From positions 114,681-178,680 of the forward strand of contig NZ_LDJM01000011.1 in the NCBI RefSeq assembly GCF_001431485.1: 64,000 nucleotides of DNA, written 5' to 3'. Each line of letters begins with the position of its first letter. The first letter of the stretch is position 1. Under the pieces are notes generated by a model that did not search any database, had not been told where the DNA came from, and saw only the letters and a program-made list of their open reading frames with translations. Both the position numbers and the translations under genes were made by a program. Source of the DNA: Stenotrophomonas ginsengisoli. Its GTDB lineage: Bacteria; Pseudomonadota; Gammaproteobacteria; Xanthomonadales; Xanthomonadaceae. Positions 17,094 to 27,098 of this stretch are shown here, piece after piece.

Positions 17094-18476
17094 GTGTCCT
17101 GCGAGTTTCCCTTGTCCAGCCCTGTCTCCACCGCCGATACGCCGATTACCGACCGCCGCCAGTTGATTGAAAGCCTGTCGGCCGGTGAAAAGCCGGTATC
17201 GGCCTGGCGCATCGGCACCGAGCACGAGAAATTCGGTTTCCGCCATGATGACCTGCGCCCGCCCACCTACGAGGGCGAGCGCGGTATCGGTGCGCTGCTG
17301 CAGGGCTTGACCCGTTTTGGCTGGAGCGAGGTGCGCGAGCACGGCACCCTGATCGCGCTGACCCGCGACAACGCCTCGGTGTCGCTGGAGCCGGCCGGCC
17401 AGCTGGAGCTGTCCGGTGCGCCGCTGGAAGACATCCACGCCACCGCGCGCGAGATCGACGTCCATCTGGCCGAGGTGGCCCAGGTCGCCGGGCCGATGCA
17501 GCTGGGTTTTGTCGGCACCGGTTTCCAGCCGCTGTGGACGCGCGAGCAGATGCCGTGGATGCCCAAGGGCCGCTACAAGATCATGCGTCGTTACATGCCC
17601 CTGGTCGGCAACCTAGGCCTGGACATGATGACCCGCACCTGCACGGTGCAGGTCAACCTGGATTTCAGCGACGAGGCTGACATGGTGCGCAAGTTCCGTG
17701 TCGCCCTGGCGCTGCAGCCGGTGGCCACCGCGCTGTTTGCCGATTCGCCGTTCACCGAAGGTGCGCCGAACGGCTTTGAGAGCTGGCGCTCCAACATCTG
17801 GACCGATACCGACGCCGATCGCACCGGCATGCTCGACTTCGTCTTCGAGGACGGTTTCGGTTACGAGCGTTACGTGGATTACCTGCTCGATGTGCCGATG
17901 TACTTTGTCTACCGCAACGGTGAGTACATCGATGTGGCGGGCAAGAGCTTCCGTGATTTCATCGACGGCAAGCTGGAGGCACTGCCGGGCGAGCGCGCCA
18001 CCGTGGGCGACTGGAACGACCACATGACCACCGCATTCCCGGAAGTGCGTTTGAAGAAGTACCTGGAAATGCGCGGGGCCGACAGTGGTGACGTGCCGCG
18101 CCTGCGCGCGCTGCCGGCATTGTGGGTGGGCCTGCTGTATGACCAGCAGGCGCTGCAGGAAGCCTGGGACCTGGTCAAGGATTTCAGCCGCGCCGAGCGC
18201 CATGCCCTGCGCGATGGCGTGCCGCGCCATGGCCTGGCCCTGCCGTTCCGCGAGGGCAGCGTGGCCAGCCTGGCCCGGCAGGTGCTGGCCATTGCCCGTG
18301 GCGGCCTGCAGCGCCGTGCCCGTATCGATATCGATGGCAACGACGAGAGCGCCTACCTGGATGTGCTGGACGTGATCGCCCGCAGTGGCCGCAGCGCCGC
18401 GGCCGAGAAGCTGGCCCGTTTCCATGGGCAGTGGAACGGCTCGGTCAAGCCGCTGTTCGAGCAGTACGCCTACTGA
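17094..18476 (+). CDS. gshA: Glutamate-cysteine ligase
   Basis: This enzyme makes gamma-glutamylcysteine, the first step of glutathione synthesis. The ~455-460-residue product is the plant/alpha-proteobacterial type used by xanthomonads, with RIGTEHEKFGF near residue 40, SLEPAGQLELSG, MPKGRYKIM and MTRTCTVQVNLDF. The start is uncertain: GTG at 17094 or TTG at 17112 (six codons later); neither has a strong ribosome site. A possible -10 element TATAGT lies at 17071-17076. It stands alone, divergent from the VIT gene. Three glutathione-dependent proteins (GST, FrmA, FrmB) are encoded within 7 kb downstream. Confidence 0.9.
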   Translation: MSCEFPLSSPVSTADTPITDRRQLIESLSAGEKPVSAWRIGTEHEKFGFRHDDLRPPTYEGERGIGALLQGLTRFGWSEVREHGTLIALTRDNASVSLEPAGQLELSGAPLEDIHATAREIDVHLAEVAQVAGPMQLGFVGTGFQPLWTREQMPWMPKGRYKIMRRYMPLVGNLGLDMMTRTCTVQVNLDFSDEADMVRKFRVALALQPVATALFADSPFTEGAPNGFESWRSNIWTDTDADRTGMLDFVFEDGFGYERYVDYLLDVPMYFVYRNGEYIDVAGKSFRDFIDGKLEALPGERATVGDWNDHMTTAFPEVRLKKYLEMRGADSGDVPRLRALPALWVGLLYDQQALQEAWDLVKDFSRAERHALRDGVPRHGLALPFREGSVASLARQVLAIARGGLQRRARIDIDGNDESAYLDVLDVIARSGRSAAAEKLARFHGQWNGSVKPLFEQYAY

Positions 18477-18489
18477 GCAGGCGGCATGG

Positions 18490-18894
18490 CTACGCCTGGG
18501 ATGATGGCAGACGGGCGATGACCTTGATTTCGAATATGAAACCGGACAGCCATGTGACCCCAACGGCGGTCAGGCTTGGATATGGGGCCTGACCCCAATA
18601 TGACGGCAGCACCTTCCACACCTTCTCCAGCAGGTTGGGAGGGTCAACCAGATAAAGGTTCACGTCGATGACGTCCAAGAAGCTGCAGCCAGCGGCATCC
18701 AGTACCTGCAGGAGGTTGTCGAAGGCCAGTCTTATCTGCGCCTCCGGATCCGGCTCCGGGCTGCCATCCGGGTGCGATCCAACCTGCCCGGACACGAAAA
18801 GGAGTTCTCCGTGGCGGATTGCCGCTGAGTAACAGTTGGCTTCGTACAAAGCCTGCCGATGGGCAGGGAAAATCGCATCGCGTTGCATCATCAT
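18490..18894 (-). CDS. RidA/YjgF-family protein lacking the deaminase arginine
   Basis: A 134-residue RidA-superfamily member with a recognisable core (FVSGQVG, AFDNLLQVLDAAG, DVNLYLVD, FEIKVIA). At the position where imine deaminases have Pro-Ala-Arg-Ser it reads Pro-Ser-Leu-Thr, so the catalytic Arg is replaced by Leu and reactive-imine deamination is unlikely. It is divergent from a LysR gene that probably controls it. Codon choice is less GC-biased than that of neighbours, hinting at later arrival. Three consecutive ATGs (18894, 18891, 18888) make the exact start ambiguous. Confidence 0.75.
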   Translation of the reverse strand: MMMQRDAIFPAHRQALYEANCYSAAIRHGELLFVSGQVGSHPDGSPEPDPEAQIRLAFDNLLQVLDAAGCSFLDVIDVNLYLVDPPNLLEKVWKVLPSYWGQAPYPSLTAVGVTWLSGFIFEIKVIARLPSSQA

Positions 18895-19016
18895 GGTGGG
18901 CGTTAGTAGCGCCTTGCAGGCCGGTCTGCACACTGTAGGCATCCGGGTTGCCGGGATAAACGCAGCTGCAGCAACATCTGATGTCAGTCCGGCTGGACAA
19001 TCCGCAGGAGGTGGGC

Positions 19017-19952
19017 ATGGATCGTTTTGAGGCAATGCGTGCCTTGTTGTGCGTGATCGATACAGGAAGCTTCACCAAGGCAGCCGATCATCTGGGGATG
19101 TCACGCGCCAATGTCAGCGCCTTGATACAGCAATTGGAATCCCATCTTCGGGTACGTCTATTGCACCGCACCACCCGCCGGTTGAGCTTGACAGTGGAGG
19201 GGCAGGCCTACTGCTTGCAGGCGCGAGGGGTGTTGCATGCGCTGGAGATGGCTGAGTCCAGCGTCAACATGGCCATAGGCAGCGAACGTGGCCGTCTGCG
19301 CGTGGATGTCCCCAGCCCATTTGCCACTGCACTGTTGTTGCCCGCCCTGGCCGACTTCCAACTGAAGCATCCGCAGATCGAAATCGCTCTGGGAGTCAGC
19401 GACCGCGCCGTCGATCTGGCTCTCGCCCAAGTGGATTGTGTTGTGCGCAGTGATGCTTGTCTTTCTCCTGATCTGGTGGCCAGGATACTGGCTGTCCTGC
19501 CGATGGGCCTGTATGCCGCGCCGGCCTATCTTGATCGTTGTGGCCAGCCTGGCGATCCGCAATCGCTTGCCAAGCCGCCGCATTGGCAGGTGTGTTTTGG
19601 TTTCGGAGCAGATGCCGTGCCATGGCAACTGACACGTGGCCGGGAGGCCGTCACGGTCAATGTGCGCTCCCGCTTGAGCGTGGATGATGGCAATGCATGT
19701 CTGGAGGCTGCACGGGCGGGCTTGGGCATTGCGTTGATGCCTTGTTACATGACGGCCGATTCGGTAGCCGCCGGTACCTTGGTGCCGGTGTTGGTCGATT
19801 GGCAGCCGACACCGATGCAACTGTATCTGGCTTGGTCCGGGCAGCGCCCGGTCAATGCGCGCCTGCGTGCATTCATTGATTGGATGATGAGCTGCCCGGG
19901 ACTTGGCACTGCTGCCGGAGGCAATGCTGCGTTGACTGGTGCTCTGCGATAA
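19017..19952 (+). CDS. LysR-family transcriptional regulator
   Basis: A 311-residue LysR protein with an N-terminal winged helix (DRFEAMRALLCVIDTGSFTK, then LGMSRANVSALIQQLE) and a periplasmic-binding-like effector domain. The ATG at 19017 has a near-perfect AGGAGGTG ribosome site. It is divergent from the RidA-like gene across 122 bp, a typical LysR target arrangement; a small inverted repeat (ACATC-T-GATGT, 18974-18984) lies in that gap. Base composition is lower in GC than that of the core genes around it. The effector is unknown. Confidence 0.85.
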   Translation: MDRFEAMRALLCVIDTGSFTKAADHLGMSRANVSALIQQLESHLRVRLLHRTTRRLSLTVEGQAYCLQARGVLHALEMAESSVNMAIGSERGRLRVDVPSPFATALLLPALADFQLKHPQIEIALGVSDRAVDLALAQVDCVVRSDACLSPDLVARILAVLPMGLYAAPAYLDRCGQPGDPQSLAKPPHWQVCFGFGADAVPWQLTRGREAVTVNVRSRLSVDDGNACLEAARAGLGIALMPCYMTADSVAAGTLVPVLVDWQPTPMQLYLAWSGQRPVNARLRAFIDWMMSCPGLGTAAGGNAALTGALR

Positions 19953-19984
19953 CCTTGGTTGGTTCCCAACAGTGAGCGCTCGTT

Positions 19985-20623
19985 ATGCAGGCAGATGGTC
20001 AGGATATGGTGCTGTACACCAACCCGATGTCGCGCGGGCGCATCGTGCGCTGGATGCTGGAGGAAACCGGCCAGCCCTACCGGGTCGAGCTGATGGACTA
20101 CGGGCAGGCGATGAAGAGCGAGCAGTACCTGGCCATCAACCCGATGGGCAAGGTGCCGGCCCTGCGCCACCGGGGCGTGGTGGTGACCGAGACGGCGGCC
20201 ATCTGCGCCTATCTGGCTGATGCCTTTGCTGGCCAGGGTTTGGCCCCGGCCCTGGATGACCCGCGTCGCGGCAGCTATCTGCGCTTGATGTTCCTGGCCG
20301 CCGGCCCGCTGGAATCGGCGATCACGATCAAGGCGCTGGGGGTGGATGTGCCGGCCGAAAAATCCGGTTTTGTCGGTTACGGCAGCCATGCCACGGTGAT
20401 GTCGGTGATCGCCCAGGAGGCGGCACAGGCTGCGCCGTGGCTGCTCGGTGAGCAGTTCAGCGCGGCCGATGTGTACTTGGGCAGCCAGATCCTGTTCGGG
20501 CTGAAGTTCAAGAGCGTGGAGCCGCATCCTGCCTTTGTGGCCTATGCCCAGCGCCTGATGGCACGCCCGGCCTGGCAGCGTGCCGCCGCGGCCGATGATG
20601 CCTTGATTGCCGGCAACGGCTGA
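19985..20623 (+). CDS. Glutathione S-transferase family protein
   Basis: A 212-residue GST. The thioredoxin-like N-domain has LYTNPMSRGRIVRWMLEE, with Ser/Arg at the usual thiol-activating position, the cis-Pro in GKVPALR, and the glutathione-binding TETAAICAYLAD. The C-terminal domain is helical and includes FSAADVYLG. It conjugates or reduces electrophiles with glutathione; the substrate is unknown. It lies 32 bases behind the LysR gene on the same strand and may be co-transcribed. Confidence 0.85.
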   Translation: MQADGQDMVLYTNPMSRGRIVRWMLEETGQPYRVELMDYGQAMKSEQYLAINPMGKVPALRHRGVVVTETAAICAYLADAFAGQGLAPALDDPRRGSYLRLMFLAAGPLESAITIKALGVDVPAEKSGFVGYGSHATVMSVIAQEAAQAAPWLLGEQFSAADVYLGSQILFGLKFKSVEPHPAFVAYAQRLMARPAWQRAAAADDALIAGNG

Positions 20624-20699
20624 GGCCTCCGGACAGGTTTGCCGCGTGCTGTTGCTGGACGGTGTACGCGAGTGCTTGCCGGCTCCGGCGCCCGGGCGC

Positions 20700-21353
20700 T
20701 CAGTTGCGGGTGTAGTGCAGCAGGCGGCCACGGAACGGGGCGGTGTCCTCATCGCTCATCGCACAACGGGTGGTTTCCAGGTCAAAACCCTGTTCGGCCA
20801 TGATCCGGCTCAAACGCGCGCTGTTGCCGCGTCCCGGGTCGGTGAACACCACTTCGGCGCGCGGGTTGGCATGACGGGCGATCACCTCGCCCATCAGTGC
20901 CGCGTGGGTCTGCTCGTAGAGCACGTCGCTGGCAATGATCAGGTCAAAGCGCCCCAGCGTGGGCAGGGGCTGGTCCCAGCGCAGCTGGCGGTAATGCACC
21001 GCCGGCAGCGCGTTCAAGGCTGCGTTGTAGGCCAGGAACGGTTCGGCCAGTGGGTGGATGTCCGAAGCGATGATGTCGCCGCCGCGTTGCATCAGCACCA
21101 GGCTGGCCAGGCCAATGCCACACCCCAGCTCGAGAATGCGTTTGCCCTGGATGTCGAAGCTGGACATGGATTGGGCCAGCAGGCGACCGGCAGGCCAGAG
21201 CTGGCCGAACAGGCTCCATTGCGCCGAGGAAATGCCCAGGCGCGCGCTGTGGCCGTCCGGATCAAAGAATTGTTGTTTGTCACTGAGGATGCGCAACTGA
21301 TAGGGGTGACCACCGACAGTGATCGTTTCGTTGCGTGTGGAATAGCCGGGCAT
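20700..21353 (-). CDS. Class I SAM-dependent methyltransferase (nicotinamide/ETF-lysine MTase-like)
   Basis: A 217-residue Rossmann methyltransferase. The SAM-binding motif is ILELGCGIGLASLVL, followed by the acidic post-I SDIHP and IIASDVLYE. The pattern resembles the METTL/nicotinamide N-methyltransferase-like family that includes protein lysine methyltransferases; the real substrate is unknown. The ATG at 21353 is preceded by GGGAG. A longer frame upstream (to 21500) is Arg/Cys-rich and probably not coding. Confidence 0.75.
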   Translation of the reverse strand: MPGYSTRNETITVGGHPYQLRILSDKQQFFDPDGHSARLGISSAQWSLFGQLWPAGRLLAQSMSSFDIQGKRILELGCGIGLASLVLMQRGGDIIASDIHPLAEPFLAYNAALNALPAVHYRQLRWDQPLPTLGRFDLIIASDVLYEQTHAALMGEVIARHANPRAEVVFTDPGRGNSARLSRIMAEQGFDLETTRCAMSDEDTAPFRGRLLHYTRN

Positions 21354-21611
21354 GCTGCACTCCCGTCGGGCGACCGCCGCTGCAACAGGCGGGTAACGCA
21401 TGGAGGGTGCGAAGTGGGCAACTGCCGTGGCAGCGACGCAGGGCGCGCGAAACAGGCAGTGCCTGTGGCCTGCATCATAGCACCCCGGCCTTGCCGGCAC
21501 TTGGCCGCGGCCGGGGCAGTAGCAGCCTGAGTTGCGTGAACGCGGCTTTCATTCCGTGCCGGCTGTGCCCTTCACAAGGCGCTGCACTTGCCGTGGCGCT
21601 GGCTTTGAATA

Positions 21612-21626
21612 TACTCCCCCCCAGTA
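21612..21626. promoter_or_regulatory. FrmR/RcnR-type operator upstream of frmR
   Basis: On the minus strand the site reads TACT-G7-AGTA, which fits the TACT-G6-N-AGTA consensus of the RcnR/FrmR/CsoR family: short inverted arms around a G-tract. It ends 19 bases before the frmR ATG, where a repressor would block transcription. FrmR probably binds here and releases on formaldehyde. Confidence 0.8.
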
Positions 21627-21645
21627 CATAGAACGGGTGGGCGCG

Positions 21646-23090
<1,445 letters not shown>

Positions 23091-23099
23091 GGAATGACC

Positions 23100-23414
23100 A
23101 TGAGCAACAAATCCGCATTGCAGGCCGCGCTGGAAAGCGTGGAAATGGGCCCGGAAGCGCAGGAGGCCATCGCCAACCTGCAGCCGCAGGACCTGGAGCA
23201 GATCGACAGCCTGCTGCTGGGCGCGCTGGATGGCAGCTGGAAGCAGGCCGGCCTGATCGCCGCCGGGATCATGCTCTCGGCACCGGACGAATTTGAGGAG
23301 CTGCCCGAAGCGTTCTATGTGCAGCGCATGGGCGTGCTGGCCCAGTCCGGGCGGGTCGAGCTGAAGGGCGAGCTGGCATCGCTGAAGACCTGCCAGATCC
23401 GCCTGCCGGCCTGA
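23100..23414 (+). CDS. Small uncharacterised protein in the formaldehyde operon
   Basis: A 104-residue acidic, Leu/Ala/Glu-rich protein with no cysteines that look catalytic and no signal or membrane segment. It is wedged between frmA (9 bases) and frmB (12 bases) with its own GAGGA ribosome site, so it is almost certainly made with them. The GAL-x-GS-WKQAGLIAAGIML segment is its most structured-looking part. I do not recognise the family. A role tied to formaldehyde or S-formylglutathione handling is suggested only by position. Confidence 0.7.
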   Translation: MSNKSALQAALESVEMGPEAQEAIANLQPQDLEQIDSLLLGALDGSWKQAGLIAAGIMLSAPDEFEELPEAFYVQRMGVLAQSGRVELKGELASLKTCQIRLPA

Positions 23415-23426
23415 GGGAGGCCTTTG

Positions 23427-24272
23427 ATGCGCATTGAACGGATCGAACGCCGTGCCTGCTTCGGCGGCTGGCAGGATGTTTACCGGCATGACTCGGCGGT
23501 GCTTGGCTGCAGCATGAAGGTGGCCGTGTACCTGCCGCCACAGGCACAGGCCGAAGGCGCGCGCCTGCCGGTGCTGTACTGGCTGTCCGGGCTGACCTGC
23601 AGCGAGCAGAACTTCATCACCAAGGCCGGCGCCCAGCGCTATGCCGCCGAGCACGGGGTGATCATCGTGGCCCCGGATACCAGCCCGCGCGGTGAGGGCG
23701 TGGCCGATGCCGAAGGCTACGACCTGGGCCAGGGCGCGGGCTTTTATGTCAACGCCACCGAGCAGCCGTGGGCGGCGCAGTACCGCATGTACGACTACAT
23801 CGTCGACGAGCTGCCGGCGCTGATCCAGGCCCACTTCCCGGCCAGCGACAAGCGCGGTATCTGCGGTCATTCAATGGGCGGCCACGGTGCGCTGAGCATC
23901 GCTCTGCGCAACCCGGGCCGCTATGCCAGTGTGTCGGCGTTCTCGCCGATCGTGGCGCCGTCGCAGGTGCCGTGGGGGCAGAAGGCCTTCACTGCCTACC
24001 TGGGCCAGGACCGTGCCGCCTGGCGCGCGTATGACAGCGTGGAGCTGGTGCTGGCCGGTGCGGGCAAGGGCCTGCACCTGCTGGTGGACCAGGGCCAGGA
24101 GGATGAGTTCCTGGCGGGCCAGCTCAAGCCGGAACTGCTGCAGGCCGCCTGCGGCGCAGCCGGCCATGCGCTGACCCTGCGTCTGCAACCCGGGTATGAC
24201 CACAGCTACTACTTCATCGCCAGTTTCATCGGTGAGCATGTGGCCTGGCATGCCGCCGCGTTGCAGGCCTGA
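23427..24272 (+). CDS. frmB: S-formylglutathione hydrolase
   Basis: FrmB/FghA hydrolyses S-formylglutathione to formate and glutathione, finishing the detoxification begun by FrmA. The 281-residue esterase-D-type alpha/beta hydrolase has the nucleophile elbow GHSMGGHG (Ser149), the family-typical CSEQNFITKAG segment and the C-terminal GYDHSYYFIASF containing the catalytic His. GGGAGG lies ahead of the ATG at 23427. It is the last gene of the operon and a terminator follows 22 bases downstream. Confidence 0.95.
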   Translation: MRIERIERRACFGGWQDVYRHDSAVLGCSMKVAVYLPPQAQAEGARLPVLYWLSGLTCSEQNFITKAGAQRYAAEHGVIIVAPDTSPRGEGVADAEGYDLGQGAGFYVNATEQPWAAQYRMYDYIVDELPALIQAHFPASDKRGICGHSMGGHGALSIALRNPGRYASVSAFSPIVAPSQVPWGQKAFTAYLGQDRAAWRAYDSVELVLAGAGKGLHLLVDQGQEDEFLAGQLKPELLQAACGAAGHALTLRLQPGYDHSYYFIASFIGEHVAWHAAALQA

Positions 24273-24293
24273 TCCAGGCATGGCGCAGGCATG

Positions 24294-24322
24294 AAAAAGC
24301 CGGCCTTGGGGCCGGCTTTTTT
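24294..24322. terminator. Bidirectional Rho-independent terminator after frmB
   Basis: A 7-bp GC stem (24299-24305 with 24310-24316) is flanked by an A-run on the left and a T-run on the right. It can terminate both the frm operon and the convergent minus-strand gene. Confidence 0.88.
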
Positions 24323-24341
24323 CATGTGTGCAATGCCCGGC

Positions 24342-24686
24342 TCAGCTCAGACGCACGTCACGCAGTTCCCAGTGCGAGCCGGCCAGCAGGTGCAGGCGGT
24401 GCTTGATCACCGTGCTGGGCAGGGCGGTGGTGATGCGCAGCAGGATGCGCAGGTCGTTCTGCTCGCCAGCGACCTGGGCCTGGCTGTCGGTGGCGCCGAG
24501 CAACGGGTCCACGTCATCCGGTTCGTCCTGCAGGTTGCACCAGGCCTGGAACAGGGTTTCGTTGCGCAGGGCCTGTTCCAGCTGGCTGGCGAACTCGGCC
24601 GCGCCATGGGCACTGAAGGACAGGGCCGGGTCGCTGCCGCGGGCCTGGGCGGGATCGGGGAGGGCGATGGTGTAGGTAACGGCCAT
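24342..24686 (-). CDS. Uncharacterised 114-residue protein
   Basis: A small cytoplasmic protein, acidic in its middle (QDEPDDVDPLLGA), with no recognised motif, signal peptide or membrane helix. The ORF is flanked by a good terminator downstream and by degV upstream on the same strand, and its codon use matches core genes, so it is probably real. I cannot assign a family. Confidence 0.6.
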   Translation of the reverse strand: MAVTYTIALPDPAQARGSDPALSFSAHGAAEFASQLEQALRNETLFQAWCNLQDEPDDVDPLLGATDSQAQVAGEQNDLRILLRITTALPSTVIKHRLHLLAGSHWELRDVRLS

Positions 24687-24740
24687 GCGTGTCTCGTGGT
24701 GGATGGCTGGCAGCGATGATGCGCCAGCGGTGTGTGGTTG

Positions 24741-25685
24741 TCAGTGAAAGACCGGGGCCTTGTCATCGGCAAAGGCCAGGGTCAGCGCGCCCTTGCCGAC
24801 ATTGATCATCCCGGTCAGGCTCATCACCGATTCGAGCAGCTCCACGCCGTGCGTCTGGCAGTCGGCCTGCAGGGCGGCATAGCCGGGCAGGCGCCGCAGT
24901 TCGTCCAGTTCACCGCCATAGCTCACGCACAGGATGGGGCTGAGCAGGCCGGCGCTGACCCGGCTGCGGGCAAAGGCAAACAGGCGTTCACAGGCCGGCT
25001 CGAAGCCCTTGATCTTGGCCGACGGCGCGGTATCGCCGGCGCGCGAGTGGATCACCGGCTTGATGTCCAGCGCGCTGCCCAGGGCAGCAGAGAACAGGCT
25101 GACACTGCGATCGCCCTTGTGCCGGGCGCGCGCGCGCATGTAGTACAGGTCGCGCGGCACCATGTAGCCATGCACGTGGGGGATCAGCTGCTCCAGGCGT
25201 TCGCGGATCTGCTGCAGGCCCAGGCCCTGGTCGCGCAGGCGTACGGCTTCGGCCGCACTGACCGCCTGGGCCGAGAACAGGTTCTGCGAATCGAGAACGC
25301 GCAGGGCAAAGGGTGAATTGTGACCGGCAGCATTACGCGCCGGTTTGTAATCGTTGAGAATGGCGAAGCTGGCCTGCATGGCATTGGCATGGACCATGCT
25401 GCGGGTGCTGGAGATGGTCAGGCAGAACACATGGTCATAGTCGATGACCAGTTTCTCCAGAAACAGATCACGGATCTGCTGGACGCTGAAGGGGATGGTT
25501 TCCGCCTCGGCAGCGCGCTCGGCCACATGCGAGTTGAGGAAGGCCAGGGTGGCCTGCTCGTCGCGATGGTCGGCCAGGACCGCATCCCCGATGCGTGCTG
25601 TGATCGGCAGCAGGGTGATGCGATGGCGCTGGATGTAATCGGCGGGCAGATCGCAGCCCGAGTCCACGACGATGCCGATGCGCAT
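24741..25685 (-). CDS. DegV family protein (fatty-acid-binding fold)
   Basis: A 314-residue DegV protein starting GIVVDSGCDLPADYI, the family nucleotide/fatty-acid-binding N-terminus, with FCLTISSTRSMVHANAMQA and VLDSQNLFSAQ as later landmarks. Gram-positive DegV/FakB proteins present fatty acids to a kinase. No FakA-like kinase is seen in this window and the role in proteobacteria is not defined. It is followed downstream by the small uncharacterised gene. Confidence 0.82.
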   Translation of the reverse strand: MRIGIVVDSGCDLPADYIQRHRITLLPITARIGDAVLADHRDEQATLAFLNSHVAERAAEAETIPFSVQQIRDLFLEKLVIDYDHVFCLTISSTRSMVHANAMQASFAILNDYKPARNAAGHNSPFALRVLDSQNLFSAQAVSAAEAVRLRDQGLGLQQIRERLEQLIPHVHGYMVPRDLYYMRARARHKGDRSVSLFSAALGSALDIKPVIHSRAGDTAPSAKIKGFEPACERLFAFARSRVSAGLLSPILCVSYGGELDELRRLPGYAALQADCQTHGVELLESVMSLTGMINVGKGALTLAFADDKAPVFH

Positions 25686-25814
25686 GAAGTTCCCCCTCTG
25701 CTCAGCTATTTCAGTGTGACGTGAATATCACAAAACCGTGAGCGGGGTTGTTGCGGCGCGCCATCGGGCGTGCCTGAAAAGGCCGCCAACCGCAGCGGTT
25801 GACGGCCTTGTCGA

Positions 25815-27098
25815 TCAGCGGCTGCTGGCCGGGCGCGGCTGATAGGCGCGCGGCAGGCTGCCGGCCGGTGCGAGGTAGCGGTCACGCAGTTCGGTCTGGC
25901 GCGAGCGCAGTGCATGCTCCACCCCGCCCAGCCACAGGCGCTCGGCCACCTGGGCCACGTCCAGCGGGTCACCATCCCACAGCACCAGGTCGGCGCGCTG
26001 GCCCACCGCGATGCTGCCCAGCTGGCCGTCCACGCCCAGCGCCCGTGCCGGCACGCTGGTCAGCCCGGCCAGTGCGGTTTCCCACGGCAGGCCATGGGCC
26101 ACGGCATTGCCGGCGCTCTGGCGCAGCTTGCGCGCATTGTGGGCGCCATCGCCGGCCTGCATGAAGGACACCGCGACCCCGTCACGGGCCAGGATCGCCG
26201 CGTTGTCGGCGCGTGCGCCGAGCTGGTCGAAGCTGGAGGGCAGGTTGACCAGGGTGTCCACGAATACCGGCACCTTCGCTTCGGCCAGGCGGCTGGACAG
26301 CTTCCACGCTTCGCTGCCGCCGACAATGCCGATGCTCAGCTTCTCGCGCCCGGCCCAGTCCAGGGCCTGGGCGATGTCGGCGGCGCGGTTGGCGCGGATC
26401 ATGATCCGGCCGTGGCCGGCGAGGAAGCCGGACAGGGCCTTGCGCCCGGCCGGGGTGAGCAGGGCATGCGGCGAGGTGGGCGGGATGTTGCCGCGGGCCT
26501 CGTCGATCATCTGCGCCAGCAGCATCCATTGCGCCGCCCGCGACTGCCCGGACTGGCCGGCGACATTGCCGCCGATGCTGACGTACAGCTGGCGCCCGGC
26601 CAGCGGGGTGCTGTAGCCATCCAGGTTGATCACCCCGCCCTGGCCGGCCACGAAGCTGGCGCCCGGGTTGGGGGCCAGGGCCGAAAAGCCGATGCCTTCG
26701 GCGCGGGCCACCGGCAGCAGGATCGAATCGGGGTTGTAGGCCAGGGTCACATCGAATTCGGGGCGGGTGGGCTGCGGACCCAGCTGCAGGCGGGTATCGG
26801 CGGTGTCATCCACGCCGGAAACCTCCTCGGCACCCAGTTCGCTGATGCCGCCGAACAGGGTCGGGGTGAGCGGCTTGCCCGCGGCATCGACCACCACCAC
26901 GCCGGCGGGGGCGGACAGGTTGCTGCCGATGGCGGTAATGCGCCCGGCCTGGACCAGCACGTCGGTGTTGTGCAGGGTGCCCTGGGCGCCGGCGGTGTGC
27001 ACGGTGGCGCCACGCACCAGCAGGTTCTGGGCAGCGGCCGGCAGGGCGGCAAGCAGGCTCAGGGCCAGCAGCGCAGGGGTGAGGGTGTGCTTGCTCAT
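25815..27098 (-). CDS. Exported amidohydrolase-like protein lacking metal ligands
   Basis: A 427-residue protein with a signal peptide (1-23, ending PAAAQ) and the amidohydrolase composite architecture (LLVRGATVHT N-terminus, LGSIAVGQRADLVLWDG C-terminus). Where catalytic relatives read TPGxxDxHxH it has TPTLFGGISELG (78-89), and the later metal His and carboxylated Lys motifs are also not evident. It is probably a non-catalytic partner. Its ATG overlaps the stop of the complete amidohydrolase by 4 bases, implying equimolar expression and perhaps a heteromer. Confidence 0.8.
   Translation of the reverse strand: MSKHTLTPALLALSLLAALPAAAQNLLVRGATVHTAGAQGTLHNTDVLVQAGRITAIGSNLSAPAGVVVVDAAGKPLTPTLFGGISELGAEEVSGVDDTADTRLQLGPQPTRPEFDVTLAYNPDSILLPVARAEGIGFSALAPNPGASFVAGQGGVINLDGYSTPLAGRQLYVSIGGNVAGQSGQSRAAQWMLLAQMIDEARGNIPPTSPHALLTPAGRKALSGFLAGHGRIMIRANRAADIAQALDWAGREKLSIGIVGGSEAWKLSSRLAEAKVPVFVDTLVNLPSSFDQLGARADNAAILARDGVAVSFMQAGDGAHNARKLRQSAGNAVAHGLPWETALAGLTSVPARALGVDGQLGSIAVGQRADLVLWDGDPLDVAQVAERLWLGGVEHALRSRQTELRDRYLAPAGSLPRAYQPRPASSR

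Noticed and set aside
24342..24686. Pairing the uncharacterised gene with degV as a fatty-acid kinase partner
   Set aside because: The 114-residue protein is far too small and shows no kinase features.
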